A stretch of 64,000 bases of DNA from Pectobacterium brasiliense. Lineage in GTDB: Bacteria; Pseudomonadota; Gammaproteobacteria; Enterobacterales; Enterobacteriaceae. A program made the position numbers and the translations under genes. Positions 1-11,331 of the stretch are shown piece by piece. The stretch spans positions 558,001 to 622,000 of the forward strand of contig NZ_JACGFN010000001.1 of assembly GCF_016950255.1 (NCBI RefSeq), in the 5' to 3' direction. A model generated the notes under the pieces. It was not told where the DNA came from. It was given only the letters and a program-made list of their open reading frames with translations, and ran no database searches. Within the stretch, counting starts at the first letter, position 1. The number at the start of each line of letters is the position of its first letter.

Positions 1-1
1 C

Positions 2-226
2 GCAGAAAGCGGCGGGATTGCGATGGAAGTGGCGCAATGCCAACAGGCACCGGATGAACGGATGCAGTTGGGACGCTATGCGCGTGACTACAACCTGATG
101 GCGTCGCAAGGATCGGATTTTCACCTGCCGTGTGCCTGGATTGAGCTGGGCCGCAAATTGTGGCTACCTGCCGATGTCGAACCCGTTTGGCACCATCCAC
201 TATTGGTGGAAGCTGGCAGCGCATAG
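2..226 (+). CDS. trpH: TrpH/RNase AM-type PHP phosphoesterase, C-terminal end (partial)
   Basis: The reading frame is open from the left edge of the window to the stop at 224-226, so only about 74 C-terminal residues are present. The tail contains GGIAMEV, then [10 protein letters not shown] and ELGRKLWLP, which match the end of the PHP-domain phosphoesterase TrpH/YciV (5'-3' exoribonuclease and 3',5'-nucleoside bisphosphate phosphatase). The Asp-Phe-His of SGSDFH-type motifs supplies metal ligands in this family. The position directly before yciO and rluB matches the enterobacterial order trpH-yciO-rluB. The assignment rests on a short fragment plus synteny. Confidence 0.8.
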   Translation, partial: AESGGIAMEVAQCQQAPDERMQLGRYARDYNLMASQGSDFHLPCAWIELGRKLWLPADVEPVWHHPLLVEAGSA

Positions 227-376
227 CCTCGTTGATGCAATGGATCTCTTTTTGAAATAACAAATTCATGGAATAACAATCTTTTACCGCCAACACGTTC
301 TATAATAATCCTATTGCACGATGACGCGGGTTGAAATGCACAACGCCGCGCAATGTCAGACGTATGAGGTAGGGTC

Positions 377-997
377 ATGAGCCAGTTTTTCTATATTCAC
401 CCGCAAAATCCGCAGCCGCGATTGATCAATCAGTCAGTGGAGTTTTTGCATAAAGGTGGGGTGATTGTTTATCCAACGGATTCCGGTTACGCGTTGGGCT
501 GTATGTTGGGCGAAAAGAACGCGCTGGAACGCATCTGCCGGATTCGCGATCTGGGGAGCGATCATAACTTCACGCTAATGTGTCGCGATCTGTCCGAACT
601 GTCGACGTATGCCCATGTTGATAACTCGGCTTTTCGGTTGATAAAAAATAACACACCCGGTAATTACACGTTTATTCTGAAAGCGACGAAAGAGGTTCCT
701 CGCCGCTTAATGAATGAAAAGCGTAAAACCATTGGCCTGCGCGTGCCGTCCAATCCTATCGCACTGGAGCTGCTGGCTGCGCTGAATGAACCGTTGATGT
801 CGACGACGCTGATGCTGCCGGGAAATGATTTCGCCGAATCCGATCCAGAAGAAATTCAGGACAGATTGGGAAAACAGGTGGATTTGATTATTCATGGCGG
901 TTCGCTGGGCCAGCAGCCGACGACGGTTATCGACTTGACCGAGTCCGCGCCACGCGTCGCGCGTGAAGGCACCGGTGATGTCACTCCGTTCTTATAA
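377..997 (+). CDS. yciO: YciO, TsaC/Sua5-family protein
   Basis: A 206-aa protein, the same length as E. coli YciO. It has the YrdC/Sua5-type dsRNA-binding fold: the N-terminal segment KGGVIVYPTDSGYALGC, a central KRKTIGLRVPSNP, and a C-terminal GGSLGQQPTTVIDL segment are the family hallmarks. Relatives TsaC/Sua5 make threonylcarbamoyl-AMP for tRNA t6A37. YciO itself is a paralogue whose in vivo role is less clear, with weak or no TsaC replacement. The ATG at 377 follows GAGGTAGGGTC. It sits between trpH and rluB, as in E. coli. Confidence 0.93.
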   Translation: MSQFFYIHPQNPQPRLINQSVEFLHKGGVIVYPTDSGYALGCMLGEKNALERICRIRDLGSDHNFTLMCRDLSELSTYAHVDNSAFRLIKNNTPGNYTFILKATKEVPRRLMNEKRKTIGLRVPSNPIALELLAALNEPLMSTTLMLPGNDFAESDPEEIQDRLGKQVDLIIHGGSLGQQPTTVIDLTESAPRVAREGTGDVTPFL

Positions 998-1158
998 GTG
1001 CAGCGAAGAGCGGTAACAATGGGAATACAAATGGCGCGAAGATCGGTATAATCGCGCCAGTTTTTGATACGACGAACAATTTTTACGTAACCTGCTGAAT
1101 TTTATAAGCAGTTATGACTCCCCCCGACGCCTGGGAAGGCGACACTAGAGGTTGCTCA

Positions 1159-2043
1159 ATGAGCGAAAAGTTACAAAAAGTTCTGGCGCGTGCCGGACAT
1201 GGCTCACGCCGCGAAATTGAAGGTATCATTCAGGCTGGACGCGTCAGCGTTGACGGTAAGATTGCCACTCTGGGCGATCGCGTTGAAGTGACGAAAGCCA
1301 CCAAAATCCGTATCGATGGTCATGTGGTTACCGTTAAGGAAACCGAAGAGTCCGTGTGCCGCGTACTGATGTACTACAAACCGGAAGGTGAGTTGTGCAC
1401 CCGTAACGATCCTGATGGCCGCCCGACAGTATTTGACCGTCTACCAAAAATTCAGGGTTCTCGCTGGGTTGCTGTAGGGCGTCTGGACGTGAACACCTCA
1501 GGCCTGCTGCTGTTCACGACCGACGGTGAGTTAGCCAACCGCCTGATGCACCCCAGCCGTGAGGTTGAGCGTGAATACGCCGTGCGTGTTTTCGGTGAAG
1601 TTGACGACGAAAAGATCAAACAGCTGAGCAAAGGCGTACAGCTGGATGACGGCCCGGCATCATTCCGCACTATCCGCTATCAGGGCGGTGAAGGTTTGAA
1701 CCAGTGGTATAACGTGACGCTGACTGAAGGGCGCAACCGTGAAGTTCGCCGTCTGTGGGAAGCGGTTGGCGTGCAGGTTAGTCGCCTGATTCGCGTGCGC
1801 TACGGCGACATTACGCTGCCGAAAGGTATTCCTCGCGGTGGCTGGACAGAAATGCCACTGGAGCAGCTGAACTATCTGCGTGAATTAGTGCAGCTTCCGG
1901 CAGAAACGGTATCGAAACTGCCGGTTGAGCGCGAACGCCGCCGAGTGAAGGCGAACCAGATCCGCCGTGCGGTAAAACGTCACAGCCAGATCAACACTGC
2001 TCCGGCGCGCCGTACCTCGCCAAAACCCAAGCGCAACGGGTAA
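1159..2043 (+). CDS. rluB: 23S rRNA pseudouridine(2605) synthase RluB
   Basis: A 294-aa pseudouridine synthase of the RsuA/RluB/E/F family. An N-terminal S4 RNA-binding domain (about residues 1-60, [17 protein letters not shown]) is followed by the catalytic domain, with the signature [11 protein letters not shown] and the catalytic Asp at residue 110. The lysine/arginine-rich C-terminal tail is typical of RluB. RluB modifies U2605 of 23S rRNA. An in-frame ATG exists at 1114, but the ATG at 1159 is preferred: it follows AGAGG and aligns with the MSEKLQK start of the family. It converges with btuR. Confidence 0.95.
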   Translation: MSEKLQKVLARAGHGSRREIEGIIQAGRVSVDGKIATLGDRVEVTKATKIRIDGHVVTVKETEESVCRVLMYYKPEGELCTRNDPDGRPTVFDRLPKIQGSRWVAVGRLDVNTSGLLLFTTDGELANRLMHPSREVEREYAVRVFGEVDDEKIKQLSKGVQLDDGPASFRTIRYQGGEGLNQWYNVTLTEGRNREVRRLWEAVGVQVSRLIRVRYGDITLPKGIPRGGWTEMPLEQLNYLRELVQLPAETVSKLPVERERRRVKANQIRRAVKRHSQINTAPARRTSPKPKRNG

Positions 2044-2064
2044 TATCGTTATCCCTACGCTTCA

Positions 2065-2084
2065 CGGGCAGCTTTCGCTGCCCG
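2065..2084 (+). terminator. Stem-loop downstream of rluB
   Basis: Perfect 8-bp stem CGGGCAGC / GCTGCCCG with a TTTC loop, 22 bp past the rluB stop. There is no clear U-tract, so it may be a weak terminator or a 3'-end-protecting hairpin. The rest of 2085-2260 shows nothing recognisable. Confidence 0.45.
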
Positions 2085-2260
2085 CAATAGGTTGTTGACA
2101 AACCTATTTGTCGAACGAAAACGGGCGTAACGGAATAGAAGAGTAAAGCGTTTGCGCCAGGGATGGCGCAATCCGAGCTTACAATGGAGGTACTTGCAGC
2201 GTCTTTACGATCTATCCGTTACTCCCGCGCACCAGCCTTTGTCAGCAATAAGGCTAACGG

Positions 2261-2851
2261 CTACCAGTCAATGCCTTGTTGAGCCTGAATTCCGCTATCA
2301 AACGCATGTTTTACCGGGCGCATTTCCGTCACGGTATCGGCCATTTCCAGTAAGTCACGATGGCAACCGCGGCCGGTAATAATGACCGTCTGTCCGGCAG
2401 GGCGCTGCTTTAGTGCAGTGACAATGTCACTTAAATCTAAATAATCATAGCTAATCATATACGTCAGTTCGTCCAACACAACGAGGTCGAGCTGTGGATC
2501 GGCCAGCATGCGTTTGCCATGCTGCCAGACGAGCTGTGCCGCTTCGGTATCCGTCTGACGATTCTGCGTATCCCAGGTAAAGCCCGTCGCCATGACCTGA
2601 AATTCCACGCCGTGCTGTTGTAGCAAATTCTTCTCACCGTTAGGCCATTCACCTTTAATAAACTGGATCACGCCCGCCCGCAATCCGTGGCCTATCGCTC
2701 GTGTGACGGTGCCAAAGGCCGCCGTGGTTTTTCCTTTCCCGTTACCGGTGAAGACGATCAGGATACCGCGTGTTTCATTCGCGGCGGCAATGCGGGCGTC
2801 GACCTTTTCTTTCAGGCGCTGTTGGCGTTGCCGGTGGCGTTCATCGCTCAT
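2261..2851 (-). CDS. btuR: Cob(I)yrinic acid a,c-diamide adenosyltransferase BtuR
   Basis: A 196-aa protein, identical in length to E. coli BtuR/CobA. It transfers the 5'-deoxyadenosyl group from ATP to Co(I) corrinoids to give adenosylcobalamin. The P-loop GNGKGKTT lies at residues 36-43. The family motifs VVLDELTYMISYDYLD and VIITGRGCHRDLLEMAD follow. It lies 17 bp downstream of yciK on the same strand, so the two probably form an operon (yciK-btuR, as in E. coli). Confidence 0.96.
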   Translation of the reverse strand: MSDERHRQRQQRLKEKVDARIAAANETRGILIVFTGNGKGKTTAAFGTVTRAIGHGLRAGVIQFIKGEWPNGEKNLLQQHGVEFQVMATGFTWDTQNRQTDTEAAQLVWQHGKRMLADPQLDLVVLDELTYMISYDYLDLSDIVTALKQRPAGQTVIITGRGCHRDLLEMADTVTEMRPVKHAFDSGIQAQQGIDW

Positions 2852-2868
2852 CGTGCGTGCTCTTTCTA

Positions 2869-3630
2869 TTATTCGGCTGGACCGGCTTTTCTGCCCGGCT
2901 GTGCATCAAAACTCATCCCCGTCTTACGGCGGCTGTCATCGCCCATCAGGTAGAGATACAGCGGCATAATATCTGCTGGCGTTTTCAGTCTCATTGGATC
3001 TTCGTTGGGGAAGGCTGATGCACGCATTCCTGTACGCGTCCCGCCAGGATTGATGCAGTTCACGCGCAGATTGTGTGAACGATACTCTTCTGCCAGCACT
3101 TGCATCAGGCCTTCTGTCGCAAATTTGGATACGGAATAGGCTCCCCAGCCGGCACGACCTTCGCGGCCCACGCTGGAACTGGTGAAAACCAGAGAAGCGC
3201 AAGGTGATTTCAATAACAGAGGCAACAGCGCCTGTGTCAGCATAAAGGTCGCGTTGACGTTGACCTGCATAACCTGATGCCAGACCTCAGGTGTTTGCTG
3301 TTTGATAGGGGTGATTTCCCCGAGCAATCCGGCGTTGTGGAGAACCCCATCCAAGTGCGGCACAACCTGTGCCAGTTCGTCAGCCAATTGGAAGCACTGC
3401 GCGGAGGATAAGGCCAGCATATCGCAGACAACCACGTGCGCTGGCGTACCGTGTTCTTGCTCGATCTGCTGTTTAACCGACTGAAGTTTACTTTCTGTCC
3501 GCCCTAATAAGATGATGTGCGCGCCGTAGCGAGCGTAGGTCAGCGCGGCTTCCCGGCCAATGCCGTCGCCAGCACCGGTAACCAGAATGATGCGGTTTTG
3601 CAGTAAATCGATTTTAGGCTGGTAATGCAC
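2869..3630 (-). CDS. yciK: Short-chain dehydrogenase YciK
   Basis: A 253-aa classical SDR oxidoreductase. The cofactor motif TGAGDGIG is at residues 18-25, HNAG (variant NNAG) at 98-101, the catalytic serine region SSS at 151-153, and YSVSK at 165-169. The substrate is not established. The frame extends upstream to 3702, but the GTG at 3628-3630 is chosen because it follows AGAGGAATTC and gives VHYQPKIDLL, matching the N-terminus of E. coli YciK (252 aa). It precedes btuR by 17 bp. Confidence 0.92.
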   Translation of the reverse strand: MHYQPKIDLLQNRIILVTGAGDGIGREAALTYARYGAHIILLGRTESKLQSVKQQIEQEHGTPAHVVVCDMLALSSAQCFQLADELAQVVPHLDGVLHNAGLLGEITPIKQQTPEVWHQVMQVNVNATFMLTQALLPLLLKSPCASLVFTSSSVGREGRAGWGAYSVSKFATEGLMQVLAEEYRSHNLRVNCINPGGTRTGMRASAFPNEDPMRLKTPADIMPLYLYLMGDDSRRKTGMSFDAQPGRKAGPAE

Positions 3631-3770
3631 AATGAATTCCTCTTGCCGTGGCGCAAAACAGCCACGCTTCAGATATATAGACCTGCCATCGCGTGTCGGC
3701 ACGACGAGATGCGTCGTGCCGCTCGGAACGTCAGTTAACGGCGCATCCGGGCAGGATGAATGGGGGTGTT

Positions 3771-3893
3771 ATGCCTCAAATGTCGACTGTTTTCAATGAG
3801 ACTGCCTCTATTTATCCCTGTGCTGTTGTAAAAAGCAGCAACAGGCGTAAAAACCGCAGGAATAACATCGCCATATTGCGTGCCATCAGTTAG
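3771..3893 (+). CDS. Possible 40-aa small protein upstream of sohB
   Basis: An ATG at 3771 with GGGGG four bases upstream opens a 40-codon frame ending in TAG at 3891-3893. The product has a basic patch (SNRRKNRRNN). It lies in the 353-bp gap between the divergent yciK and sohB. I recognise no homologue, and it has no signal peptide or membrane segment. It may be chance or a leader peptide. The rest of the gap presumably holds the divergent promoters, but I could not assign them. Confidence 0.25.
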   Translation: MPQMSTVFNETASIYPCAVVKSSNRRKNRRNNIAILRAIS

Positions 3894-3983
3894 GTTATAG
3901 GAAGGGAATGGCGCACGACGTCAACGCCATGGTTGGTGAGTAAACCAACATTAATTAATACGCAGTCAATGAGGACGGTGTTT

Positions 3984-5030
3984 GTGGAATTACTTTCTCT
4001 GTACGGTTTATTCCTGGCTAAGGTACTCACCATCGTGGTGGCGATTGGTGCGTTAGTCGTTCTGGCATTCGGGATGACGCAGCGTAAGCGCCCGCATAAA
4101 GGTGAGTTGCAGGTCACGAATCTGGGTGAACAATATCAGGAAATGCAGCGTGAAATGCAGACCGCCTGTATGAGTGACACCGAGCGTAAGCTGTTATCTA
4201 AGCAAGAAAAGAAGAAAGAAAAAGAAACCGCGAAGCAAGATAAACAGCGTGCCAAACGTGGCGAAGAGAAGAGTGTTAAACCGTGTCTGTACGTGCTCGA
4301 TTTCAACGGCAGTATGGATGCGGGCGAAGTCAGTTCGCTGCGTGAAGAGATCTCCGCCGTGCTCGCCGTGGCGAAACCGAAAGATGAGGTATTGCTGCGT
4401 CTGGAAAGTCCAGGCGGTGTGGTGCACGGTTATGGTTTGGCGGCCTCGCAATTGCAGCGTTTACGCCAGGGCGGCGTACGTTTGACGGTCTCCGTGGATA
4501 AAGTGGCTGCCAGCGGCGGGTATATGATGGCCTGCGTGGCTGACCGCATCGTAGCGGCACCGTTTGCGATTGTAGGGTCTATTGGCGTTGTGGCACAAAT
4601 CCCCAACTTCCACCGTTTGCTGAAAAACAAAGACATTGATGTTGAGCTGCACACGGCGGGCGAATTCAAGCGTACGCTGACGCTGTTTGGTGAGAACACA
4701 GAGCAGGGGCGTGAGAAATTCCGTGAAGATCTGAATGTCACGCACACGCTGTTTAAGGATTTTGTACAGCAGATGCGTCCTTCGCTGGATATTGATTCGG
4801 TGGCGACGGGAGAGCATTGGTTCGGCACTCAGGCGAAAGATCTGGGGTTGATTGACGCTATCGGTACCAGTGACGACCTGCTGATTGCTGAAATGGCTAG
4901 CCATGAAGTGTTAAGCGTTCGCTATACGCGGCGTAAACGCCTGCTGGATCGTCTGACGGGCAGCGCTGGCGATACCGCAGAACGACTGATGTTGCGCTGG
5001 TGGCAACGTGGTTCAAAGCCTCTACTGTAA
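3984..5030 (+). CDS. sohB: S49-family inner-membrane protease SohB
   Basis: A 348-aa member of the SppA/S49 signal-peptide-peptidase family. Residues about 7-30 form the N-terminal membrane anchor, followed by a long charged linker rich in K/E/Q (about 50-95). The protease domain carries the nucleophile Ser177 in AASGGYMMA and the likely general base Lys229 in GEFKRTLT, matching E. coli S178/K230. The upstream ATGs at 3933 and 3969 are rejected. The GTG at 3984 follows GAGG at 9 bp and gives (M)ELLSLYGLFLAK, the E. coli N-terminus. It is convergent with yciN across a shared terminator. Confidence 0.94.
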   Translation: MELLSLYGLFLAKVLTIVVAIGALVVLAFGMTQRKRPHKGELQVTNLGEQYQEMQREMQTACMSDTERKLLSKQEKKKEKETAKQDKQRAKRGEEKSVKPCLYVLDFNGSMDAGEVSSLREEISAVLAVAKPKDEVLLRLESPGGVVHGYGLAASQLQRLRQGGVRLTVSVDKVAASGGYMMACVADRIVAAPFAIVGSIGVVAQIPNFHRLLKNKDIDVELHTAGEFKRTLTLFGENTEQGREKFREDLNVTHTLFKDFVQQMRPSLDIDSVATGEHWFGTQAKDLGLIDAIGTSDDLLIAEMASHEVLSVRYTRRKRLLDRLTGSAGDTAERLMLRWWQRGSKPLL

Positions 5031-5058
5031 TTAATAAAATAGTAAGCCGTACACAATC

Positions 5059-5084
5059 AAATGCCCGCGAATTTGCGGGCATTT
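5059..5084. terminator. Bidirectional terminator between sohB and yciN
   Basis: A perfect 10-bp stem AAATGCCCGC / GCGGGCATTT with a 6-nt loop lies in the 58-bp gap between the convergent genes sohB (+) and yciN (-). It has A's on one side and T's on the other, so it can act on both strands. Confidence 0.8.
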
Positions 5085-5088
5085 GCAT

Positions 5089-5358
5089 TTAATCGATCAA
5101 GTCGTATTTTTCGGATAAAACATGCGCAAGATGCTTGAACATGTTAAATACCGCGGTGCTTTTTAAGGTCGGTATTCCGTTCTCATCGAGAAAAAACTCA
5201 CCGCGAAAAACCAGCACGCCGTTTTTTTGTTCTACGCTATCAGCGACCATACCATGCAAATAATCATCGTGATGCTTAATGATGTCATTGGCTTCAATTA
5301 ATAAGCTCTGGCGGTCAATAGGATGCTTCTCTTCGTTTACCTGATGTTCAGGTGACAT
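5089..5358 (-). CDS. yciN: YciN family protein
   Basis: An 89-aa cytoplasmic protein of the small enterobacterial YciN family (E. coli 83 aa), with the near-invariant C-terminus [19 protein letters not shown]. The function is unknown. The frame runs upstream to 5403, but the ATG at 5356-5358 follows AGGAGT with good spacing and gives the right length. It is divergent from topA, as in E. coli. Confidence 0.9.
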   Translation of the reverse strand: MSPEHQVNEEKHPIDRQSLLIEANDIIKHHDDYLHGMVADSVEQKNGVLVFRGEFFLDENGIPTLKSTAVFNMFKHLAHVLSEKYDLID

Positions 5359-5727
5359 GATTGTTACTCCTGTACTCACCCTTGAAAAAAGGGGGCGTTG
5401 CACTATATCAACAAGGCTATTTCTAAAATCAACACGGCGCTTTCAACACGCAATGCGGTTATTTCAAAAGTCGCATCAATAGGAAGGGTACTGCGATACG
5501 GTTTCAGCGTAAAGCGTAGATTATGACGCAAATGGACTACATTTTAGGCGCTTACCTGCCGATATTCAGTATGGCGGGAAGCGGATAAAACAGGTTTCCC
5601 ATGCTAATTAGGTTGCGTGGCAATATTTATCAGGTAGAGTGTGGGATTTTGCGCAGTCAGTAGAATCCGCTCTGAATGCCCCGAAAAATATCTGATTTTC
5701 AGAAGAATTCAGCAGGTAATAGTACAT
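5359..5727. promoter_or_regulatory. Divergent yciN/topA intergenic region
   Basis: 369 bp without a convincing gene between yciN and topA. The topA promoters (multiple and supercoiling-responsive in E. coli) should lie here. I could not assign -10/-35 boxes with confidence. The topA start codon is preceded by AGCAGG at about 5711-5716. Confidence 0.5.
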
Positions 5728-8328
5728 ATGGGTAAAGCTCTCGTTATCGTCGAGTCCCCGGCAAAAGCCAAAACGATCAATAAGTATTTAGGCAATGACT
5801 ACGTGGTGAAATCCAGCGTCGGTCATGTGCGCGATCTGCCGACGAGTGGCTCAGTCAGTAAAAAGAGCGCGGACTCAACGACTAAAGATAAAACGAAAAA
5901 GAAAGTCAAAAAGGATGAGAAATCCGCGCTAGTTAATCGTATGGGCGTCGACCCTTATCATGGCTGGAAAGCCAACTACGAAATACTGCCGGGTAAGGAG
6001 AAGGTTGTCTCCGAATTAAAAACGCTGGCGGAAAATGCCGACCACATCTATCTCGCAACCGACCTTGACCGCGAAGGGGAAGCCATTGCCTGGCACCTGC
6101 GGGAAATCATTGGTGGTGACGATCAACGCTTCAGTCGCGTGGTGTTTAACGAAATCACGAAAAATGCCATTAAACAGGCGTTTGAAAAACCCGATACGTT
6201 GAATATTGACCGCGTGAATGCCCAGCAGGCGCGTCGGTTTATGGATCGCGTGGTGGGTTACATGGTTTCCCCGCTGCTGTGGAAAAAAATTGCCCGTGGC
6301 CTGTCCGCTGGGCGCGTACAGTCGGTTGCCGTGCGTCTGATTGTCGATCGTGAGCGCGAAATCAAAGCGTTCGTGCCGGAAGAATATTGGGAACTGCACG
6401 CTGATTTGCTGGCAGGAAGTGATATTCAACTGCAAATGCAGGTGACGCACCACAACGGCAAGCCGTTTAAACCGGTTAATAAAGAGCAAACGCATGCGGC
6501 GGTCAGCCTACTTGAGCACGCGCGTTATGTGGTTGCCGATCGTGAAGACAAGCCGACCAGCAGCAAACCGGGCGCACCGTTCATCACCTCCACGCTGCAA
6601 CAGGCCGCCAGTACGCGTCTTGGCTTTGGCGTGAAAAAGACCATGATGATGGCGCAGCGTCTGTACGAAGCGGGCTACATTACCTACATGCGTACCGACT
6701 CAACGAACCTCAGTCAGGATGCCTTGACGATGGTGCGTGGCTATATTGGCGAAGAGTTCGGCAAGCGCTATCTGCCGGAGTCAGCGAACCTTTACAGCAG
6801 CAAAGAAAACTCGCAGGAAGCGCACGAAGCGATTCGTCCTTCCGATGTTGGCGTGCTGGCTGACAACCTGAAAGATATGGAAGCCGATGCGCAGAAGCTG
6901 TATCAGCTGATCTGGCGTCAGTTCGTCGCCTGCCAAATGACGCCTGCGCAATACGATTCTACCACGCTCATCGTGGAAGCTGCTGATTATCAACTGCGTG
7001 CCAAAGGCCGTACGTTGCGTTTCGATGGCTGGACGAAAGTCATGCCTGCGCTGCGTAAAAATGATGAAGATCGCACGTTGCCGACCGTGGCAGTGGGTGA
7101 ACCTCTGTCGCTGCAGAAGCTGCTGCCAGGGCAACACTTCACTAAACCACCGGCTCGTTACAGCGATGCTTCTCTGGTTAAAGAGCTGGAAAAACGTGGG
7201 ATTGGCCGTCCGTCTACCTATGCTTCTATTATTTCCACCATTCAGGATCGCGGCTACGTTCGAGTGGAAAACCGCCGTTTCTATGCTGAGAAAATGGGTG
7301 AAATCGTTACCGATCGACTGGAAGAAAACTTCCGCGAACTGATGAATTACGATTTCACCGCACGGATGGAAAGCCGCCTCGATCAGGTCGCCAATAATCA
7401 GGCGGAATGGAAAGCGGTACTGGATGAATTCTTCAACGAATTTAGTCAGCAGTTGGAAAAAGCAGAGCAGGATCCTGAAGAAGGCGGTATGCGCCCCAAT
7501 GCGATGGTGTTAACCAGCATTGATTGCCCGACCTGCTCTCGTCAAATGGGTATTCGTACTGCCAGTACCGGGGTGTTCCTGGGCTGCTCCGGCTATGCAC
7601 TGCCACCGAAAGAGCGCTGTAAGACCACGATCAACCTGATACCGGAAACTGAAGTACTGAACGTGTTGGAAGGCGACGATGCCGAAACCAACGCGTTGCG
7701 TGCCCGCCGTCGCTGCGAAAAATGTGGTACGGCGATGGACAGCTACCTGATCGATAATCAGCGCAAGCTGCACGTTTGTGGGAATAACCCAGCCTGCGAC
7801 GGGTATGAGATCGAAGCCGGTGAGTTCCGCATCAAGGGCTATGATGGCCCGATTGTTGAGTGCGAGAAATGTGGCTCCGAAATGCACCTCAAAATGGGAC
7901 GCTTCGGTAAATACATGGCGTGCACCAGCGAGACCTGTAGTAACACGCGTAAGATCCTGCGTAATGGCGATGTTGCGCCACCGAAAGAAGATCCGGTGCC
8001 GTTGCCTGAGCTGCCTTGCGAGAAGTCTGATGCCTATTTCGTCTTGCGTGATGGCGCAGCAGGGGTCTTCCTTGCGGCTAATACGTTCCCGAAATCTCGC
8101 GAAACGCGGGCACCGTTGGTAGAAGAACTGGTGCGATTCAAAGATCGTTTACCGGAAAAACTGCGCTATCTGGCGGAAGCACCAGTGGTCGATAAAGACG
8201 GCAACAAAACGCAGGTGCGTTTCAGCCGTAAGACCAAACAGCAATATGTCTCGTCAGAGAAAGACGGCAAGGCAACAGGCTGGTCAGCGTTTTACATCGA
8301 TGGAAAATGGGTTGAAGGGAAGAAGTAA
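5728..8328 (+). CDS. topA: DNA topoisomerase I (type IA)
   Basis: An 866-aa enzyme (E. coli 865) that relaxes negative supercoils. The N-terminal TOPRIM domain starts at [15 protein letters not shown] and includes [14 protein letters not shown]. The active-site Tyr320 sits in [10 protein letters not shown] (E. coli Tyr319). The C-terminus has three tetracysteine zinc ribbons (CPTC..., CEKCGTAMD..., CEKCGSEMH...) followed by cysteine-less ribbon-like domains, as in E. coli. A longer in-frame start at 5641 is rejected in favour of the ATG at 5728 ([15 protein letters not shown]). A strong terminator follows. Confidence 0.98.
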   Translation: MGKALVIVESPAKAKTINKYLGNDYVVKSSVGHVRDLPTSGSVSKKSADSTTKDKTKKKVKKDEKSALVNRMGVDPYHGWKANYEILPGKEKVVSELKTLAENADHIYLATDLDREGEAIAWHLREIIGGDDQRFSRVVFNEITKNAIKQAFEKPDTLNIDRVNAQQARRFMDRVVGYMVSPLLWKKIARGLSAGRVQSVAVRLIVDREREIKAFVPEEYWELHADLLAGSDIQLQMQVTHHNGKPFKPVNKEQTHAAVSLLEHARYVVADREDKPTSSKPGAPFITSTLQQAASTRLGFGVKKTMMMAQRLYEAGYITYMRTDSTNLSQDALTMVRGYIGEEFGKRYLPESANLYSSKENSQEAHEAIRPSDVGVLADNLKDMEADAQKLYQLIWRQFVACQMTPAQYDSTTLIVEAADYQLRAKGRTLRFDGWTKVMPALRKNDEDRTLPTVAVGEPLSLQKLLPGQHFTKPPARYSDASLVKELEKRGIGRPSTYASIISTIQDRGYVRVENRRFYAEKMGEIVTDRLEENFRELMNYDFTARMESRLDQVANNQAEWKAVLDEFFNEFSQQLEKAEQDPEEGGMRPNAMVLTSIDCPTCSRQMGIRTASTGVFLGCSGYALPPKERCKTTINLIPETEVLNVLEGDDAETNALRARRRCEKCGTAMDSYLIDNQRKLHVCGNNPACDGYEIEAGEFRIKGYDGPIVECEKCGSEMHLKMGRFGKYMACTSETCSNTRKILRNGDVAPPKEDPVPLPELPCEKSDAYFVLRDGAAGVFLAANTFPKSRETRAPLVEELVRFKDRLPEKLRYLAEAPVVDKDGNKTQVRFSRKTKQQYVSSEKDGKATGWSAFYIDGKWVEGKK

Positions 8329-8382
8329 CCTCTTTCAGTTACCCTGCGCATAACTGAGTTATGTGTAAAACATCGCTAAATC

Positions 8383-8408
8383 AAGCCAGCCGTAAGGCTG
8401 GCTTTTTT
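8383..8408 (+). terminator. Rho-independent terminator after topA
   Basis: 9-bp stem AAGCCAGCC / GGCTGGCTT with a GTAA loop, then T6, 54 bp after the topA stop. The remaining 8409-8707 is AT-rich and presumably contains the cysB promoter and autoregulatory CysB site. No gene was seen there. Confidence 0.9.
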
Positions 8409-8704
8409 GATCGCAGAAAATAGCTCGATAAAACAGGTGTATGAAGATTGTCCTGCGGTAGCATGAAGATTGTTGATCCGTGATAGAGAATGATGCGGTT
8501 TACCTCTGTGATAATCGCATTCACTGCGTTCTTTATTGCTGCACCATGCAGAAATGGTTATATAAAAATAGTTTTTATGATTAAATGACATTAATTGATG
8601 GAAATATGCGCCAGATGGTTAAGGTGCAATCAAAATCAATAAAACGGAACGTCGTCAGAACGTTGTGAGATGCCACGCGCACACTTCAATTGGGAATGGG
8701 ATAA

Positions 8705-9682
<978 letters not shown>

Positions 9683-9711
9683 ATGTCATTCAGGACGGAT
9701 CAACCAACGTA

Positions 9712-9738
9712 AAAAAGCCAGACAGTGTCTGGCTTTTT
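9712..9738. terminator. Bidirectional terminator between cysB and dtpA
   Basis: Near-perfect palindrome AAAAAGCCAGACA / TGTCTGGCTTTTT, A-tract on the left and T-tract on the right, lying 30 bp past the cysB stop and 75 bp from the dtpA stop on the other strand. Confidence 0.88.
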
Positions 9739-9813
9739 ATCATCTGGTTATCACCTAACGCTTCACCAGTAACACGTCATACCGTCATTGGCGTGGCGTG
9801 TTCTGGCGGATTA

Positions 9814-11331
9814 TCAGGCAGAGGCTGTCGTCGTGACGGCGTCTGCAGGGGCGTCGGTGACATCCTGCGTCATACGCGTCAGTTTCGGCGCAGTCAGCAG
9901 CATCAGAACGGCGATGATGCCGGTGACGATACCAATCTGCATGAAGACATTGCTATAAATCTCAAGAGACGCGTGAGGGTCTACGACGTTCTCAGGCACG
10001 GCCATCATATTAGCAACGTAGCCTGCGATAATGGCGGCACCGGCTGACGTCAGGAACCAGGCACCCATAATGAAGCCCATCAGGCGCTGTGGTACCAGTT
10101 GAGCGACCATCGCCAGACCCAGACCGGAAATCATCAACTCTCCGATACTTTGCAAGCCATAGCAGAGGATCAGCCAGTTGACGGACACAATACCTTGTTC
10201 GTTTGCCATGCTGGCACCCCACGGCAGCACCAGGAACGCGCCAGAGCACAGCACCATACCAACCGCAAACTTGTGCGCCATCGGCAACTGGTCGCCCATT
10301 TTGTTGTAAACCGCAGCCAGAATCGGGCTGGCAACCATAATCCAGAACGGGTTGAGCGCCTGATACTGCTCTGGCTCAAAGGTAAAGCCTAAAATCGAGT
10401 GTTCAACGTTGCGAATAGCAAAGAAGTTCAGCGAGGTTGGCATCTGGTTGTACAGCACAAAGAAGACCACTGCTTCCAGCATCAGCAGGAGCGCGACAAT
10501 CATTTTCCGGCGTTCTGCTCCAGTTACCGCCAGCATCTCTTTGATAAAGATGGCAACAACGGCCAGTGAAATAAGCGTCAGAATCCAACGTGCGATGCTC
10601 TGGTTGTGCAGCAGCCAGGTGGAAAGTGCGACCAGCGCGACAATACCTGCGAGCGTGACTGCGAGCTTCTGCAGATTGATCGGTTGGAAATCTGGCTGAG
10701 AACCTTGTGTGCTGACCCACTTGCGGCAGAACATAAAGTTAACCAGCGTCAGAATCATACCCACGACGCTCAGGGAGAAGGCCACGCTCCAGCCATAGTT
10801 CGCGGCCAGTACCGGTGTAGCCAGCATAGAAAAGAAGGAGCCGATGTTCACCGCCATGTAGTACATGGTGAAAGCACCGTCCAGGCGCGGATCGTCTTTC
10901 GCATAGCTGGTAGACAGCAGGGCTGACGGATTGGCTTTAAACAATCCGTTACCGACGGCAATGGTCGCCATGCCGATATACACCCACGTCACGCTGTGGC
11001 CTGAGTAGGCAATCATGGTGTAACCGATCGCCAACACGATGGCACCCAGCACGATCACACGTTTAGTGCCGAGGACTTTATCACCCAGCCAGCCGCCAAT
11101 GGCGACGAAACCGTATACCAGTGCACTGAATGAGGAGAAAAGGGTAATGGAGTCGGTTTCGGACATGCCCAGCATTTTGACCAGATAAACCGCCATAATG
11201 CCTTGCAGACCGTAGTAACCAAAACGCTCCCACAGCTCGATGCTGAAGATGAGATAAAACGCTTTTGGTTGTTTGAAAGCGTTCATGCTGACGCTTTCAG
11301 GGGATTCGTTGTTGTTGTTTGCTGTTGACAC
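9814..11331 (-). CDS. dtpA: Proton-dependent di/tripeptide permease DtpA (TppB)
   Basis: A 505-aa POT/PTR-family proton symporter of 14 predicted membrane helices that imports di- and tripeptides. The ExxERFG-type motif appears as [11 protein letters not shown] near the N-terminus. The PTR signature follows in [14 protein letters not shown] and in [13 protein letters not shown]. Sequence and length match E. coli DtpA (500 aa) closely. Translation starts at a GTG (11329-11331) after AGAGGTC. It is convergent with cysB and preceded by a long AT-rich region. Confidence 0.95.
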   Translation of the reverse strand: MSTANNNNESPESVSMNAFKQPKAFYLIFSIELWERFGYYGLQGIMAVYLVKMLGMSETDSITLFSSFSALVYGFVAIGGWLGDKVLGTKRVIVLGAIVLAIGYTMIAYSGHSVTWVYIGMATIAVGNGLFKANPSALLSTSYAKDDPRLDGAFTMYYMAVNIGSFFSMLATPVLAANYGWSVAFSLSVVGMILTLVNFMFCRKWVSTQGSQPDFQPINLQKLAVTLAGIVALVALSTWLLHNQSIARWILTLISLAVVAIFIKEMLAVTGAERRKMIVALLLMLEAVVFFVLYNQMPTSLNFFAIRNVEHSILGFTFEPEQYQALNPFWIMVASPILAAVYNKMGDQLPMAHKFAVGMVLCSGAFLVLPWGASMANEQGIVSVNWLILCYGLQSIGELMISGLGLAMVAQLVPQRLMGFIMGAWFLTSAGAAIIAGYVANMMAVPENVVDPHASLEIYSNVFMQIGIVTGIIAVLMLLTAPKLTRMTQDVTDAPADAVTTTASA

